From a virus: 54,654 bases of DNA. Under the pieces are notes generated by a model that had not been told where the DNA came from, searched no databases, and saw only the letters and a list, made by a program, of their open reading frames with translations. The position numbers and the translations under genes were made by a program. This document shows positions 15,386 to 25,274 of the stretch, one piece after another. Positions within the stretch are counted from its first letter, which is position 1. The number at the start of each line of letters is the position of its first letter. Where the stretch lies: the IMG/VR virus record IMGVR_UViG_3300007541_000026, positions 1 to 54,654 of that record. One strand, given 5' to 3'.

Positions 15386-18300
15386 ATGGCAACGAATACA
15401 CACAAGGTCGTCATCTCCGTCTCCTCGATGGGTGCCGACAAGGTAACCAAGCAGATCAAGGGCCTCAAGATCGCGATGGCCGCCCTCGCTGCCACCGCCG
15501 CGGCGGTTGGCAAGGCGCTCGTCAACGCGACGGACGACATGACGAACCTCTCGAACAAGGCCAAGGTCTTCGCTCGGGACAACGCCGAAGCAGCGAACCG
15601 TATGCAGACGGTGGTCGCGGTTGCTCGGAAGATGCACATGCCCCTAGATGGCGTGGGCGACACCATGCAGCGGATCTCCATGTCGGCCGATCAGGTCGGC
15701 CTGAGTGGAGAGGGCGTCACGAAGATGGTGACGAACCTCGCGATGGCGGTCAAGCTGTCCGGTGCGACCTCGCAGGAAGCCACGGGCGCCCTGCGGCAGT
15801 TCGGTCAGGCCCTCGCGGCGAACCGACTGTCTGGTCAGGAATTGAACTCGATTCTGGAGCAGACCCCCATGATCGCCCGCGTGATCGCGGACTCAATGGG
15901 AGTGGCTGTCGGCGAGTTGCGCGCCCTCGGCAAAGAGGGCAAGATCACCGCAGAGGTGATGACCGACGCGCTGGGCGGGACGGTCGAAGATCTGGAGGAG
16001 AAGTTCAAGAAGTTCGAGTTCCCGATCTCAGATCAACTCGTCAGCATCCGGCGGGAAATGACGTTCCTCATGGACAGTATCTCCCGGTTCTCTGGGTTCG
16101 CTGATATGTCGAAGGGAGCGATCGGCGGGATGGTCGACTACCTGAACGACCTGAACCACGCGTTCGCCACGGGCGGCGAGATGGCCCAGAAGTTCATGAA
16201 GAACATCATGACCGCCTTCGATGTGTTCAAGGTGGCGGCAACCATAACCGTCGCTGGTCTGACAGCGATGAAGATTCAGGCGTTCCTCGCTGGCGAGGCG
16301 TTCTTGAGGTTCGCCAAGGCTGTTCGGACGTTCGGGCTTGCCACGGCCGTGCTGAGGCTCAACCCGGTGATCCTCGCGATGACGGCGCTGGGGGCGGTTG
16401 CCATGGCGCTCGTCCCGGCGCTGAACCGGGCCAGCGGCAAGTACGAGGATATGGTCGAGCCGATGTCCAAGCTGGAGCAGGCTCAGGCCGCTCTAGCCGC
16501 GCAGACCACAGGAGACGCGAAGGCGGTAAAGCGGTGGGCGGACACGTGGGGCGTCGCGGCCGAAGAGATCGAAGAGCACGCTCGGAAGTTGATGAATATC
16601 AGCATCGAAACGCAGGTCATGAAGGGCCAAGTGGGAGATGTGCAGTTCACCTACCAGCGCAAACTAGGGGAAAGCGCCGCAGAATCCTTCCGGCGAGGAT
16701 TCTCGGAGTCCATCGTGGCTCAGGATCTGATGGGTCAGATCGAGACGCTGACCAAGGGTCGCCTGCAATTCCTGGAGAACCTGCCGCAGAACGTCACTGG
16801 CGAGGCTATCCAGCAGGTTCTGGCGGTAATTGACCAGCAGATCTCGGCGGCGCAGCAGAAGCTCACTGGTATGCTCGACGCTGTGGAGCAGCGGGCCCAA
16901 GAACTGAACAAGGACGCAACGCCTCTGGCTGCGTTCAGCGATGCGGACATCAACAAACTGGCAGGGTTCTTGGAGGACTGGGACCCTGAGGAGAAGCTCA
17001 GGAAAGCCGAGAACGCGGCTGCGAACCTACAAGATCAGGTTGAAAAGCTGATCAGCAGCCAGACAAAACTGACCCGGGAACAGTCGATCAGCGCGCTCGG
17101 AGATCGCTACACACAGGCGATGCGGTCGATCAAGAACGCAGCCGGTGAGGCGTTCGAGACGATGCTGGATCTCGGCCAGATCGAACTCAAATATGACGAG
17201 CAGACTCAGGCCATCGAACTCCAAGGCGAGGGGTTGGCCCGGCTGAACGAGCTGCTGGCGAAGCACAACCTCACGGTCGACGAACTCGTCCAGTACCAAG
17301 AGGCCGCAACTGATGCGATCGACGATGCCGCAGAGGCTCAGAAGCGGCTCCAGTCAGCGGCTGACCGCACGGCGCGTGACATCCGCACGCTCAACAAGGA
17401 CCTCTCGACGGGGCTCGACCCCATGCGGGAGCTGGGTGAGCAGATCAAGAACCTTGAGACGCGGCTTCAGAACCTCGCGGACAAGGGGGTCGACGTCAGC
17501 GATCTGGTGGATCGCCTAGGGGAGTTTGAGCAATTCAGGGAGATGCAGATCCGCTTCGAGATCACAGGGTTGTCCGCAGCGTCTCAGTACGGTGCTGCTA
17601 TCCAAAAGATCAACGAGGAGATCGCGAAGTTGCAGGGGCTGTCCGGCACGGACGTCGGCCAGCAGATGGACCAACTCGGCCTCCAACGTGCCCAGATCAT
17701 GGGCAGCATGATGTCGGAGAACGCTCCGGGCTCCATGTTCGCAGAGGGCTTCGGTATCGAGTCGCAGTTCCAGCAGCAGCAGATGAATCTCGGACAGATG
17801 CGGGCCATCCCCGGCGTGGATCAAGAGACCATCGACCTGCTCATGGAGTACAACCAGCTTCAGCGCGACAACGAGATGGCCGAACTGGAGAACAAGACGG
17901 CCCTGTTCGAGATGAATCAGGGTCTGATGGACCAGACCTTGACCATGGGTGAACTCTCCGCAGGCGTCACGACCGCGATGGCGGAGGGGTTCGGGCAGGT
18001 TGCCAAGTCGGCCCTGGACCTGAGCAGCAATATCGCCAACTTCACCTCCACGGTGGTCGGCGGCTTGTCGAATGAGATCGCCACGCTCGCGACGACCGGC
18101 AAGGCCAACTTCAAGCAGCTCGGGGTTTCGTTCGTGCAGATGCTCGCGCAGATGATCATCAAGCTGACGCTCATGTTGGCGGTCATCACGGCCATCAGCA
18201 TGATCCCCGGCGGCTCGGCCGTGCTCCAGATGATGGGCATGGGAGCCGCCTCGGCTGGCGGAACAGCGGCGGCCGGAGTCGGTGCGGCTGGTGGCGGAGG

Positions 18301-18619
18301 AGCGACTCTCGCGAACCCGGACTTGTTCGCTGGAGCGTCGATCGCGGGTGTCCCGATGCGAGCAGCAGGCGGACCCGTCTACGGCGGCGAGCCCGTTTTG
18401 GTTGGGGAGCGTGGGCCGGAGCTTTTCGTGCCTCCGGTCAGCGGCTCGATCAGGAACAACTCGGCCACGATGGGGATGCAGCAGCAGGCCCCGCAGGTCA
18501 CGGTGGTCAACGTGGACTCCACGCAGAACACCTTGGACGCGCTCGGCTCGGAAGAGGGCGAGCAGATCATCATGAACGTCATTCATCGGAACCCGGAGGT
18601 CCTGCGGACCATCGGGTAA
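15386..18619 (+). CDS. tape measure protein
   Basis: A 1,077-residue protein that sets tail length. The N-terminal domain (NKAKVFARDNAEAANRMQTV ... GALRQFGQALAANRLSGQEL ... GELRALGKEGKITAEVMTDA) is the known tape-measure N-terminal domain. A hydrophobic segment lies at about 270-350, long coiled coils fill the middle, and a second hydrophobic stretch with Gly/Ala repeats leads to GGEPVLVGERGPELFVPP near the C-terminus, also typical. AGGAGG lies 7 bases before the ATG. At about 1.5 angstroms per residue the tail would be near 160 nm, an estimate only. Confidence 0.93.
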   Translation: MATNTHKVVISVSSMGADKVTKQIKGLKIAMAALAATAAAVGKALVNATDDMTNLSNKAKVFARDNAEAANRMQTVVAVARKMHMPLDGVGDTMQRISMSADQVGLSGEGVTKMVTNLAMAVKLSGATSQEATGALRQFGQALAANRLSGQELNSILEQTPMIARVIADSMGVAVGELRALGKEGKITAEVMTDALGGTVEDLEEKFKKFEFPISDQLVSIRREMTFLMDSISRFSGFADMSKGAIGGMVDYLNDLNHAFATGGEMAQKFMKNIMTAFDVFKVAATITVAGLTAMKIQAFLAGEAFLRFAKAVRTFGLATAVLRLNPVILAMTALGAVAMALVPALNRASGKYEDMVEPMSKLEQAQAALAAQTTGDAKAVKRWADTWGVAAEEIEEHARKLMNISIETQVMKGQVGDVQFTYQRKLGESAAESFRRGFSESIVAQDLMGQIETLTKGRLQFLENLPQNVTGEAIQQVLAVIDQQISAAQQKLTGMLDAVEQRAQELNKDATPLAAFSDADINKLAGFLEDWDPEEKLRKAENAAANLQDQVEKLISSQTKLTREQSISALGDRYTQAMRSIKNAAGEAFETMLDLGQIELKYDEQTQAIELQGEGLARLNELLAKHNLTVDELVQYQEAATDAIDDAAEAQKRLQSAADRTARDIRTLNKDLSTGLDPMRELGEQIKNLETRLQNLADKGVDVSDLVDRLGEFEQFREMQIRFEITGLSAASQYGAAIQKINEEIAKLQGLSGTDVGQQMDQLGLQRAQIMGSMMSENAPGSMFAEGFGIESQFQQQQMNLGQMRAIPGVDQETIDLLMEYNQLQRDNEMAELENKTALFEMNQGLMDQTLTMGELSAGVTTAMAEGFGQVAKSALDLSSNIANFTSTVVGGLSNEIATLATTGKANFKQLGVSFVQMLAQMIIKLTLMLAVITAISMIPGGSAVLQMMGMGAASAGGTAAAGVGAAGGGGATLANPDLFAGASIAGVPMRAAGGPVYGGEPVLVGERGPELFVPPVSGSIRNNSATMGMQQQAPQVTVVNVDSTQNTLDALGSEEGEQIIMNVIHRNPEVLRTIG

Positions 18620-18627
18620 CAACTCGC

Positions 18628-18658
18628 GCCCCGGTCCACTTCGGTGGGCCGGGGCCCT
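18628..18658 (+). terminator. hairpin after the tape measure gene
   Basis: GCCCCGGTCCAC-TTCG-GTGGGCCGGGGC, a 12-bp stem with one G-T pair and a UUCG loop. The trailing bases are CCTTA, so termination may be partial. Confidence 0.6.
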
Positions 18659-18676
18659 TACCCCCGGAGATCCCTA

Positions 18677-20638
18677 ATGGAAGATAAGATCGTCGTTACA
18701 GTACCGCAGGTCTACGGCAGCTCGAATTGGGAGCACATAGACGCCCCGGCCGGATGGACGCAGCAGCTCGGCCGACACATGACAAGCCACAGCGCGCTCA
18801 CCCGACAGATCATGCAGTTCCTGACGGGCTCCCCCGTGGTGGACTACGGGTCCATCACATACGGCGGGACGGCCCCGACCTCCGACGCACGGATCGGGTT
18901 CATCGACACCATTCAGCGTTGTGCGTCCACAGTTCCTACCCCGCCAGCCCAGCCCAGTGGGACCGTTGGCGAGGACTACCTCAGCCCCTCCTCCGCTTCA
19001 TCCTACGACGCCTACACGGACTATCTGTACCAGAACAATCAGTACCGATCCTCTGCCCCCGCAGGGACGTACACCCTCTTTTACATCGCGGCCCAGAATG
19101 GGTTTGCCCTAGCTCTCCCGGGCGGTGGACTTGCCGCCGATTCGGGTGGGTCGACTTTGTTTATCCAGTTCGGGGATCGTGATGATTTCTACATCGCAGG
19201 TGAGTATGCGCTGTCCGTCGGAATCGGGTACCAGACAAGCGGCTCGTGGGTGGATGGCTCCTACATCACTTTCGACGTCATCGCCCCGAACTACACCGAA
19301 GAACTCAACTGGTCAAAGTTCAGCAGCCATTGGGGCCTACTCGACGCCACTGTCGGGGGTAACGGGTCCGGCAACGTCGGTTCATCCCACCCGCTCGGAC
19401 CAACCGCAGCCTACGGGTATCTGGCCTACGACACGGGCCGACTCGGGCCGCACACCAGCTCCGATACGCTCGCTGATGCGAACTTCGTGACCTTGAACTT
19501 CCACGCACTGACGACGGGGACGGCGGTCGCGCCCGTCGACAAATGGCATCCCCATCTTACAAATGCCTCTGAGGAGTTCTGGGGAAGTGGGGCTCCCCTC
19601 AACCCCATTGACGCGAACCTAATCCAGGCTTGCTTCACGGCGGGGTTGTCCAGTTCAGCTACGCAGGCTACGGCCAACCGAGCGCCCGACAAGTTCACGA
19701 TATTCCGTGGGCCGGGATATGTCCGAATCATGGGAGAGACTCGTGACTACGCGAACCCCGGGCAGACGGTAAACCCCGAGCTGGACAGCATGTACTTCTT
19801 CGGGATGATGGCCCCCTACTCTGAGGTGGGTGCTTATCCGTCACCCGTGGCGTACTTGGGCAACTTCGGGTTCTCGACGACGGGATCGGTTTCGGTTCGC
19901 CCTTGGTGGCGAGCGGGGGTCAATTCGACCACAACCGCTGACTCCCAGATCTGGGCTGAGTACCTATCCACAGGGTACTGGAGAGCGACCGCTCCGTTCA
20001 TCCTGCGACCCTCGTTCAACCTGAACACGGGCGCGGCGGGCGCACCCTACGTGTTCCAGCTTCAATCCAACAACGGGGTGGTCCCTCTCCTATCTGGGTC
20101 GGGAAATGTGACCGCGTCGTCCGCGGGGGCGAGCTTCGGTAACAGTGAGGAGACGGCGGTTACAGACTTCAACCCGATCCGGGTTGACCTCAGCTACTCA
20201 ACGTGGACCGGGTTCGCAGGACCTCGGCTTGGGGCCTTGAACATGATCGACCTCGGCGGCCCGCAGATCCGGCCGCTGGCGTTTTTTGACTACTCAGACG
20301 ACGCTTACTGGTATGCCCATCCGGGGACACTCGGTATCTCCGGCGCAGCCGCGACGTACCTCGGAGAGGACATCTTGGCGAATGGTACGGCGGGTCTTGA
20401 TGACCGCATCGAGACCTACGGAGTGCTGCCGGGAGTGTACCATGGAACAGAGACCACGAGCATTGCTACCGGCGGCACTCGGACGGATGTCACACCGGGG
20501 GCCACGGTCGAGTACCGAGGGCGGCAGTTGCGCGTAATCGTCGGAGCGGATGCTTCATGGAATGGGACTTGGTCGAAGATCAGTGGATCGGGAAGTTATA
20601 ACAGAGGCGTCATCCTGTTCGACATGAACGAGGTGTGA
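18677..20638 (+). CDS. large tail protein A, unknown function (653 aa)
   Basis: Not assigned to a family. The N-terminus has IDAPAGWTQQLGRHMTSHSA; the rest is Gly/Ser/Thr/Tyr-rich, low in Lys and beta-like, as in distal tail or fibre proteins. The C-terminal part has VLPGVYHGTETTSIATGG then VEYRGRQLRVIVG; a related arrangement (VPGVFRGTALG ... DGRPVRKAG) ends the next protein, suggesting a shared domain. An upstream in-frame ATG at 18644 overlaps the hairpin and lacks a ribosome site, so I take the ATG at 18677 with GGAG before it. Confidence 0.8.
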   Translation: MEDKIVVTVPQVYGSSNWEHIDAPAGWTQQLGRHMTSHSALTRQIMQFLTGSPVVDYGSITYGGTAPTSDARIGFIDTIQRCASTVPTPPAQPSGTVGEDYLSPSSASSYDAYTDYLYQNNQYRSSAPAGTYTLFYIAAQNGFALALPGGGLAADSGGSTLFIQFGDRDDFYIAGEYALSVGIGYQTSGSWVDGSYITFDVIAPNYTEELNWSKFSSHWGLLDATVGGNGSGNVGSSHPLGPTAAYGYLAYDTGRLGPHTSSDTLADANFVTLNFHALTTGTAVAPVDKWHPHLTNASEEFWGSGAPLNPIDANLIQACFTAGLSSSATQATANRAPDKFTIFRGPGYVRIMGETRDYANPGQTVNPELDSMYFFGMMAPYSEVGAYPSPVAYLGNFGFSTTGSVSVRPWWRAGVNSTTTADSQIWAEYLSTGYWRATAPFILRPSFNLNTGAAGAPYVFQLQSNNGVVPLLSGSGNVTASSAGASFGNSEETAVTDFNPIRVDLSYSTWTGFAGPRLGALNMIDLGGPQIRPLAFFDYSDDAYWYAHPGTLGISGAAATYLGEDILANGTAGLDDRIETYGVLPGVYHGTETTSIATGGTRTDVTPGATVEYRGRQLRVIVGADASWNGTWSKISGSGSYNRGVILFDMNEV

Positions 20639-20654
20639 CCAGGAGAAACCCCCA

Positions 20655-22805
20655 ATGGCTTACAAGACTGGATACTCAAAATCGCCGGACCAACTGTATG
20701 AGGCGATCAGAAACTTCGCCATCAACACCGTCGGTGGGTTCACGGACCCCTTCGATGGTAATCGAGGGCTCAGCTCGTTCCTGTCGAGCGGGGCGACCGG
20801 GTCCAACGTGTTCTCGACGTTCGCACTCCAACATAGCGACACGGGCGCTATGTACCTGTTCGACTTCGTGCCCGGCAACTTCATGAACAATGGGGCCACC
20901 GAGCACGTACTCGTCGGTCAGTTGCTAGATGAGCCGTCCGGGTCTCTTGTCATCAACTACGAGAACTACGTCGACTCAAAATTACAGGAGCCGCAGAGCG
21001 ACTGCACCTGGACCCTGACCGAGTTGTCGGGGGTGTACACCTTCACGGCTTCCATGACCCTGAACGGCCTCGGCGCGCTGAGTACGGTCGAAGAGGGGTA
21101 CGCTCTGGTCCTGATCGACCAAGGGACGCCCACGCTTCGGCACATTTTCCAGATCGAAACGGCCAGCGTGGCTGAGGCGGCGCTCCCGTACGACCAGACT
21201 CTGACCTGCACGTACCTCGGGTCCTACGACGAGGTCACTTCGGTGACGTCTTCGACGCCTCCGGCGATGCCCGCCAACGCGAGCGGGGATCAGGATGACT
21301 TCCTGCTCTCGGACTTCTCCGCGTACGACACGGAGCTTCTGGTGCAGACGCGTTTCGGCGAGTTCCAGTCGAACATGTGGGGTGAGGTACTCTCTCAGGA
21401 TGACATCCGAGCTGGCTGGTTGCCTCGCTCGGGTCGCCTAAACTTCAACACTACTCTCGGAGTGCAGTACCACTTCTACGGTGGCCCGACTGTCGGTGAG
21501 CATTACTTCCACATGGTCCTCTACAGCTCCGCAGGCGGCGCGTCCCATTGGTGGATGGGTCGGGTGTCCTCGGTTGGCGGCCCGGCGACGTACCCGGAAT
21601 CCAACGCTGGCGTGTTCTTGGCAACAACTGGCCCGCACACCGACGAGTACGGGACGGACACGTTCCAGTACGCGATGGACTTCAAGGGCCAAGACCGAAC
21701 GTGGAAGAACCCGAGCGTCATGTTGACACCCTACGTCAACGCGGCCTCCTCGACCACGGCGATCCCGCTCGTGGATGGGGGGTACCTTGGCGTCGGCCCG
21801 ACTGGGGCGAACCACAAGAACGAGTATGGCCCGACCAAGGTTTACCGCAAGACCCTAGAGTCTACGCGGTACTCGATCCAGAATGGGTTGAACGGGTTCG
21901 AGGGTCCGGTTGAGTGGAACATGGATGGCGGTCGGGGTCGCACCCGATACCCGCTGAGGCCCGCGTCCCCCAACGGTGACGACGTCTTGGAGAATAAAAG
22001 CCACTACATCAACCCCTTCTCGGGGGTCAGCGCCATCCTGTACCAGTCCACGACACCGGAGTTCTACACGACGCCTTCCTCGGTACCCTTCTGGTACCTG
22101 GATGACGTCGCCAACAACTGGACACCGACTGGGTCTTCCCTCTCGACCAACGCCGGGTACACGCGATGCACAAACTCTGCGACGAACGCGGCAATCGTAT
22201 CTGACCAGTTCGCGTCCTTCTCCACCTCGGTCAACACGGATGTGGTCGAAATGAGGCTGCGGCTTGTGAGTGGCGACGCGTCAACTTGGGTTGGCAGGCT
22301 ACTCGCCCGTGACCTTAGCGTCAGCTCGACCTATGACTTCAACCCCACCAATTCCCCCGACTGGTCTGTGAGGCCCGAACCGGCTGGACTCAGTAGCAAC
22401 GAGTGGGTCACCGTCCAGTGGGTTGTCGGAAACGACGCCACCTATTGGCAGGGCAACACTTTCGATCAAATCCGTTTCGAGCTGTTCAGCGGCGTCGGGT
22501 CTGATAGCGTGGTGTTCGACATCGAGTACGTGACCTTCATGGTGACCAAAGAGCAGATCGAGGGCATGAGCGGTAGCTCCGGGAATCACAGCAACTACCT
22601 GTACCTAGGCGAGGTTCCCGGAGTATTCCGCGGCACGGCGCTGGGAGTCGGGTCGGAAGCCTTCTCGGAGGAGGTCGCACTCGGAGACGATGTCTTCGAC
22701 GGTCGGCCGGTACGCAAGGCCGGGGCAGTTGGCGACCGTGCGAGACCGCCCCATCTTGAGGAACGTGAGAACAGCGGCCTTTCCAGCTATATCTACAAGA
22801 GGTGA
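20655..22805 (+). CDS. large tail protein B, unknown function (716 aa)
   Basis: Not assigned to a family. It starts MAYKTGYSKSPDQLYEAI and is rich in Ser, Thr, Gly, Tyr and Trp, probably beta-structured. Residues about 480-640 look like a carbohydrate-binding-type beta sandwich (WVTVQWVVGNDATYWQG, FELFSGVGSDSVVFDIEYV); this is an impression only. The C-terminus shares the PGVFRGT segment with tail protein A. AGGAG lies 8 bases before the ATG. Its last codons and stop (AAG AGG TGA) also give the ribosome site of the next gene. Confidence 0.8.
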   Translation: MAYKTGYSKSPDQLYEAIRNFAINTVGGFTDPFDGNRGLSSFLSSGATGSNVFSTFALQHSDTGAMYLFDFVPGNFMNNGATEHVLVGQLLDEPSGSLVINYENYVDSKLQEPQSDCTWTLTELSGVYTFTASMTLNGLGALSTVEEGYALVLIDQGTPTLRHIFQIETASVAEAALPYDQTLTCTYLGSYDEVTSVTSSTPPAMPANASGDQDDFLLSDFSAYDTELLVQTRFGEFQSNMWGEVLSQDDIRAGWLPRSGRLNFNTTLGVQYHFYGGPTVGEHYFHMVLYSSAGGASHWWMGRVSSVGGPATYPESNAGVFLATTGPHTDEYGTDTFQYAMDFKGQDRTWKNPSVMLTPYVNAASSTTAIPLVDGGYLGVGPTGANHKNEYGPTKVYRKTLESTRYSIQNGLNGFEGPVEWNMDGGRGRTRYPLRPASPNGDDVLENKSHYINPFSGVSAILYQSTTPEFYTTPSSVPFWYLDDVANNWTPTGSSLSTNAGYTRCTNSATNAAIVSDQFASFSTSVNTDVVEMRLRLVSGDASTWVGRLLARDLSVSSTYDFNPTNSPDWSVRPEPAGLSSNEWVTVQWVVGNDATYWQGNTFDQIRFELFSGVGSDSVVFDIEYVTFMVTKEQIEGMSGSSGNHSNYLYLGEVPGVFRGTALGVGSEAFSEEVALGDDVFDGRPVRKAGAVGDRARPPHLEERENSGLSSYIYKR

Positions 22806-22808
22806 TTC

Positions 22809-24404
22809 ATGGAGTTCCATACCTACTTCTCACCCCACTCCTACGTGGTTCGCGACGAGACCTCCATAGACCTCAATGAGGTGACGGATGGGGATTCGTT
22901 CACGGTTGAGTTGTACAACGCCCAGAACGCAGTCACCACCGCTCCGGTGGTCTTCGGCCTGCCCGACTCGACTTTTGACATCACGTGGCCCGGCCAGACC
23001 GCCTTGTCTACCAAGGCGGAGCTGGAGGCCAACCCGTTGACGATCCCGGCGTACAACCAGGTCACGGTCACGGTGACCTTCCGAGAGGCCAAGCAGGACA
23101 GCTCCGACAGCGGGCTGACGTTCTCGTGGGGTGACGCGAGCATCCCGGTCGAGTTCACGCGGTACTATCTCGTGAAGGAGAAGCCTCAGCGAGACATGGT
23201 CGAAGTCATCGAGTTCAAGACGGACGTGGCGGAGGCGTGGGACGGAACGGAGAAGCGCACGAGGGTGCGAGCCAACCCGAGGTCAACCGTCAAGCAGGAC
23301 TTCCTCGTTTCTGGGGATGACCGCCAAGCGGGCATATCGCTCCAAGCCAAGATGATGGCCTTGCCGGGACGGACCGCGAAGGTTGTCGCTTGGCATCGGG
23401 AGCAGGCGGTGGCGTCCTCCTCGGCTACAATCGACGGCCGGGCGTTGACGGTCAGCGGGGCCCTAGAGCCCGAGCTGGCTGCGCTCGATACGGGCGACCG
23501 GGTCTGGTACAGGATCCCCAGCACGGGGAACCTCGGAAGCGGGGTGACCTCAAGGGGATCTACCACCACCACATTGTACCTAGACCCCATACTGGGGTAC
23601 GACTACGCCACAAACGTCAACGCAGGGGACGTTTCGCTCCTGCCCACGACATCCTCGTACATGCGAGAGAAGCCTTCGGTCAAGCTGTTCCCCTCTGGAG
23701 CTACCTCATACTCCACGGAGTGGTTGACACCGAACCTTGAGACGCCTAGTGGCAACGCGCTGGACTCCTCCACCTCGTGGGAAGACTTGTGTGGCTCAGA
23801 GAGCTACCAGTCTCGCCCGGTTCTCCGGGAAGGCCAGTACATCCGTGACTCGCTCAAGTTCGCGTCGGATTCCGGCTCGGTCTGGTTCGACCAGACGATC
23901 GGTACGGTCAGCACGTTCAATAGGAAGGAGTCCTCTGCGGTCACCTTCGAGCGCATGTTCGAGTACGCATATGAGGACGGTCGCGTCAGCGATCTCCGCA
24001 ACTTCATCCACTGGACGTGGGGCAGGCAGCGGTCCTTCTGGGTGCCTTCGGGCGCTGACGACCTGCTGATCCTGTCCGCCGCGGCGGACGGTCTGTCGGC
24101 CACGTTCTACGGGGATGACATGGGTCTACTGGCACCTCTGCTGGATGGCTACTCGCATCTTGAGGCTGATTTTGGCAACGGGACGCGCAAGCGAGCGCAG
24201 GTCACCGGGCAGGACTCGGACGGCACGAACGTCACCTTGACGTTCGGTAGTGCCTTCGTGACCAGCGCGGACCTGGCGTCCTACCCGAACATGACGGTCT
24301 CGTTCCTGTACCACGTACGGCTAGGGTCCGACAAGGTCAAGATTCAATACGACGGCACGGAGGCGGTCTCCTGCCGGATCAATGTGGTGACTGTGAAGCA
24401 ATAA
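22809..24404 (+). CDS. distal tail protein (531 aa)
   Basis: It has two parts. Residues 1-115 are a beta domain (VTVTVTFREA, SIPVEFTRYYLV). From about 127 it reads MVEVIEFKTDVAEAWDGTEK then RTRVRANPRSTVKQDFLV, followed by NFIHWTWGRQRSFWVPS near 405. The latter resembles minor tail proteins that surround the hub in GTA-like and YuA-like siphophages. The next gene is the BR0599-type hub protein, which supports this. It starts 3 bases after the previous stop. Confidence 0.75.
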   Translation: MEFHTYFSPHSYVVRDETSIDLNEVTDGDSFTVELYNAQNAVTTAPVVFGLPDSTFDITWPGQTALSTKAELEANPLTIPAYNQVTVTVTFREAKQDSSDSGLTFSWGDASIPVEFTRYYLVKEKPQRDMVEVIEFKTDVAEAWDGTEKRTRVRANPRSTVKQDFLVSGDDRQAGISLQAKMMALPGRTAKVVAWHREQAVASSSATIDGRALTVSGALEPELAALDTGDRVWYRIPSTGNLGSGVTSRGSTTTTLYLDPILGYDYATNVNAGDVSLLPTTSSYMREKPSVKLFPSGATSYSTEWLTPNLETPSGNALDSSTSWEDLCGSESYQSRPVLREGQYIRDSLKFASDSGSVWFDQTIGTVSTFNRKESSAVTFERMFEYAYEDGRVSDLRNFIHWTWGRQRSFWVPSGADDLLILSAAADGLSATFYGDDMGLLAPLLDGYSHLEADFGNGTRKRAQVTGQDSDGTNVTLTFGSAFVTSADLASYPNMTVSFLYHVRLGSDKVKIQYDGTEAVSCRINVVTVKQ

Positions 24405-24419
24405 GGAAGGAAACCCCCG

Positions 24420-25271
24420 ATGCCCTACGATTCACAAGAAGGCTCCGCCGAGAGCGGAGCGCCGATCGAGCTGTATCGGATACAGGGAGCTGATACGTAC
24501 TACTACACGTCGTCTGCGTTCCCGTACGTCGATGGCAGTACGGTATACCAGCCGGTCCCGATCAAACGGACGGCACCCACCCTCAACGGAAAGGAGTCCT
24601 CTGCGAACATCTCGCTGAAGTTCCCCTTCAACAACCCGTTCGTGTCCCGGTACCTCGGCGGCGTCCCGCCGCAGCCGGACACGATCACGATCTACCGGGT
24701 CCACCGGAGCGACTCGACGGAAGAGATCCGGCGGTTCTGGTATGGGACGGTCAGTTCGGTGAAGTTCGCGGACACCACGGCGACGGTGACGCTGCTGGGC
24801 GTCATGTCCAAACTGGGCGCCCAGATCCCCGTGGAGACCTTCTCCTGGATGTGCGACCACGCCCTGTTTGACAGCCGATGCGCGGTCAGCAAGTCCGCGA
24901 ACACCCTCACCCTGACGGTGAAGGCAGTGTCGGCCGACGGTGTGACCGTGACCCTCCAAGACTTCGGTCAGGCCACGACCAAACTGGCAGACACGACGTT
25001 CTTCAACGGCGGGATCTTCTCTGTACCGGGCAGCGTCGGGGAGAGGACGATCCTACGCATGGAGGAAGTCGCGGGCGGAGACGACAACGACTACACCGTA
25101 GTGTTACTGGTCCCCACCTCGGGCCTAGAAGTGGGCCAGCAGGTGACAGTGACAGCCGGATGTGACCACTCGATCCAGACGTGCTTCAGCCGCTTTGACA
25201 ACGTAGGGAACTACGGCGGCTTCCCATACATCCCGACGCTGAACCCCTTCAGCACCGACAAGAAGAGGTGA
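24420..25271 (+). CDS. tail hub/tip protein with four conserved Cys (BR0599/DUF2163, lambda gpL-like)
   Basis: A 283-residue protein with the known C-terminal signature AGCDHSIQTCFSRFDNVGNY then GGFPYIP. The four Cys are C145 and C154 (spacing x8) and C248 and C255 (spacing x6). Lambda gpL uses the same x8 and x6 spacing to bind an iron-sulfur cluster, so a cluster is likely here (inference). It would join the distal tail to the tip. GGAAGGA precedes the ATG; the end codons AAGAAGAGGTGA provide the ribosome site for the tip gene. Confidence 0.85.
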   Translation: MPYDSQEGSAESGAPIELYRIQGADTYYYTSSAFPYVDGSTVYQPVPIKRTAPTLNGKESSANISLKFPFNNPFVSRYLGGVPPQPDTITIYRVHRSDSTEEIRRFWYGTVSSVKFADTTATVTLLGVMSKLGAQIPVETFSWMCDHALFDSRCAVSKSANTLTLTVKAVSADGVTVTLQDFGQATTKLADTTFFNGGIFSVPGSVGERTILRMEEVAGGDDNDYTVVLLVPTSGLEVGQQVTVTAGCDHSIQTCFSRFDNVGNYGGFPYIPTLNPFSTDKKR

Positions 25272-25274
25272 ACC

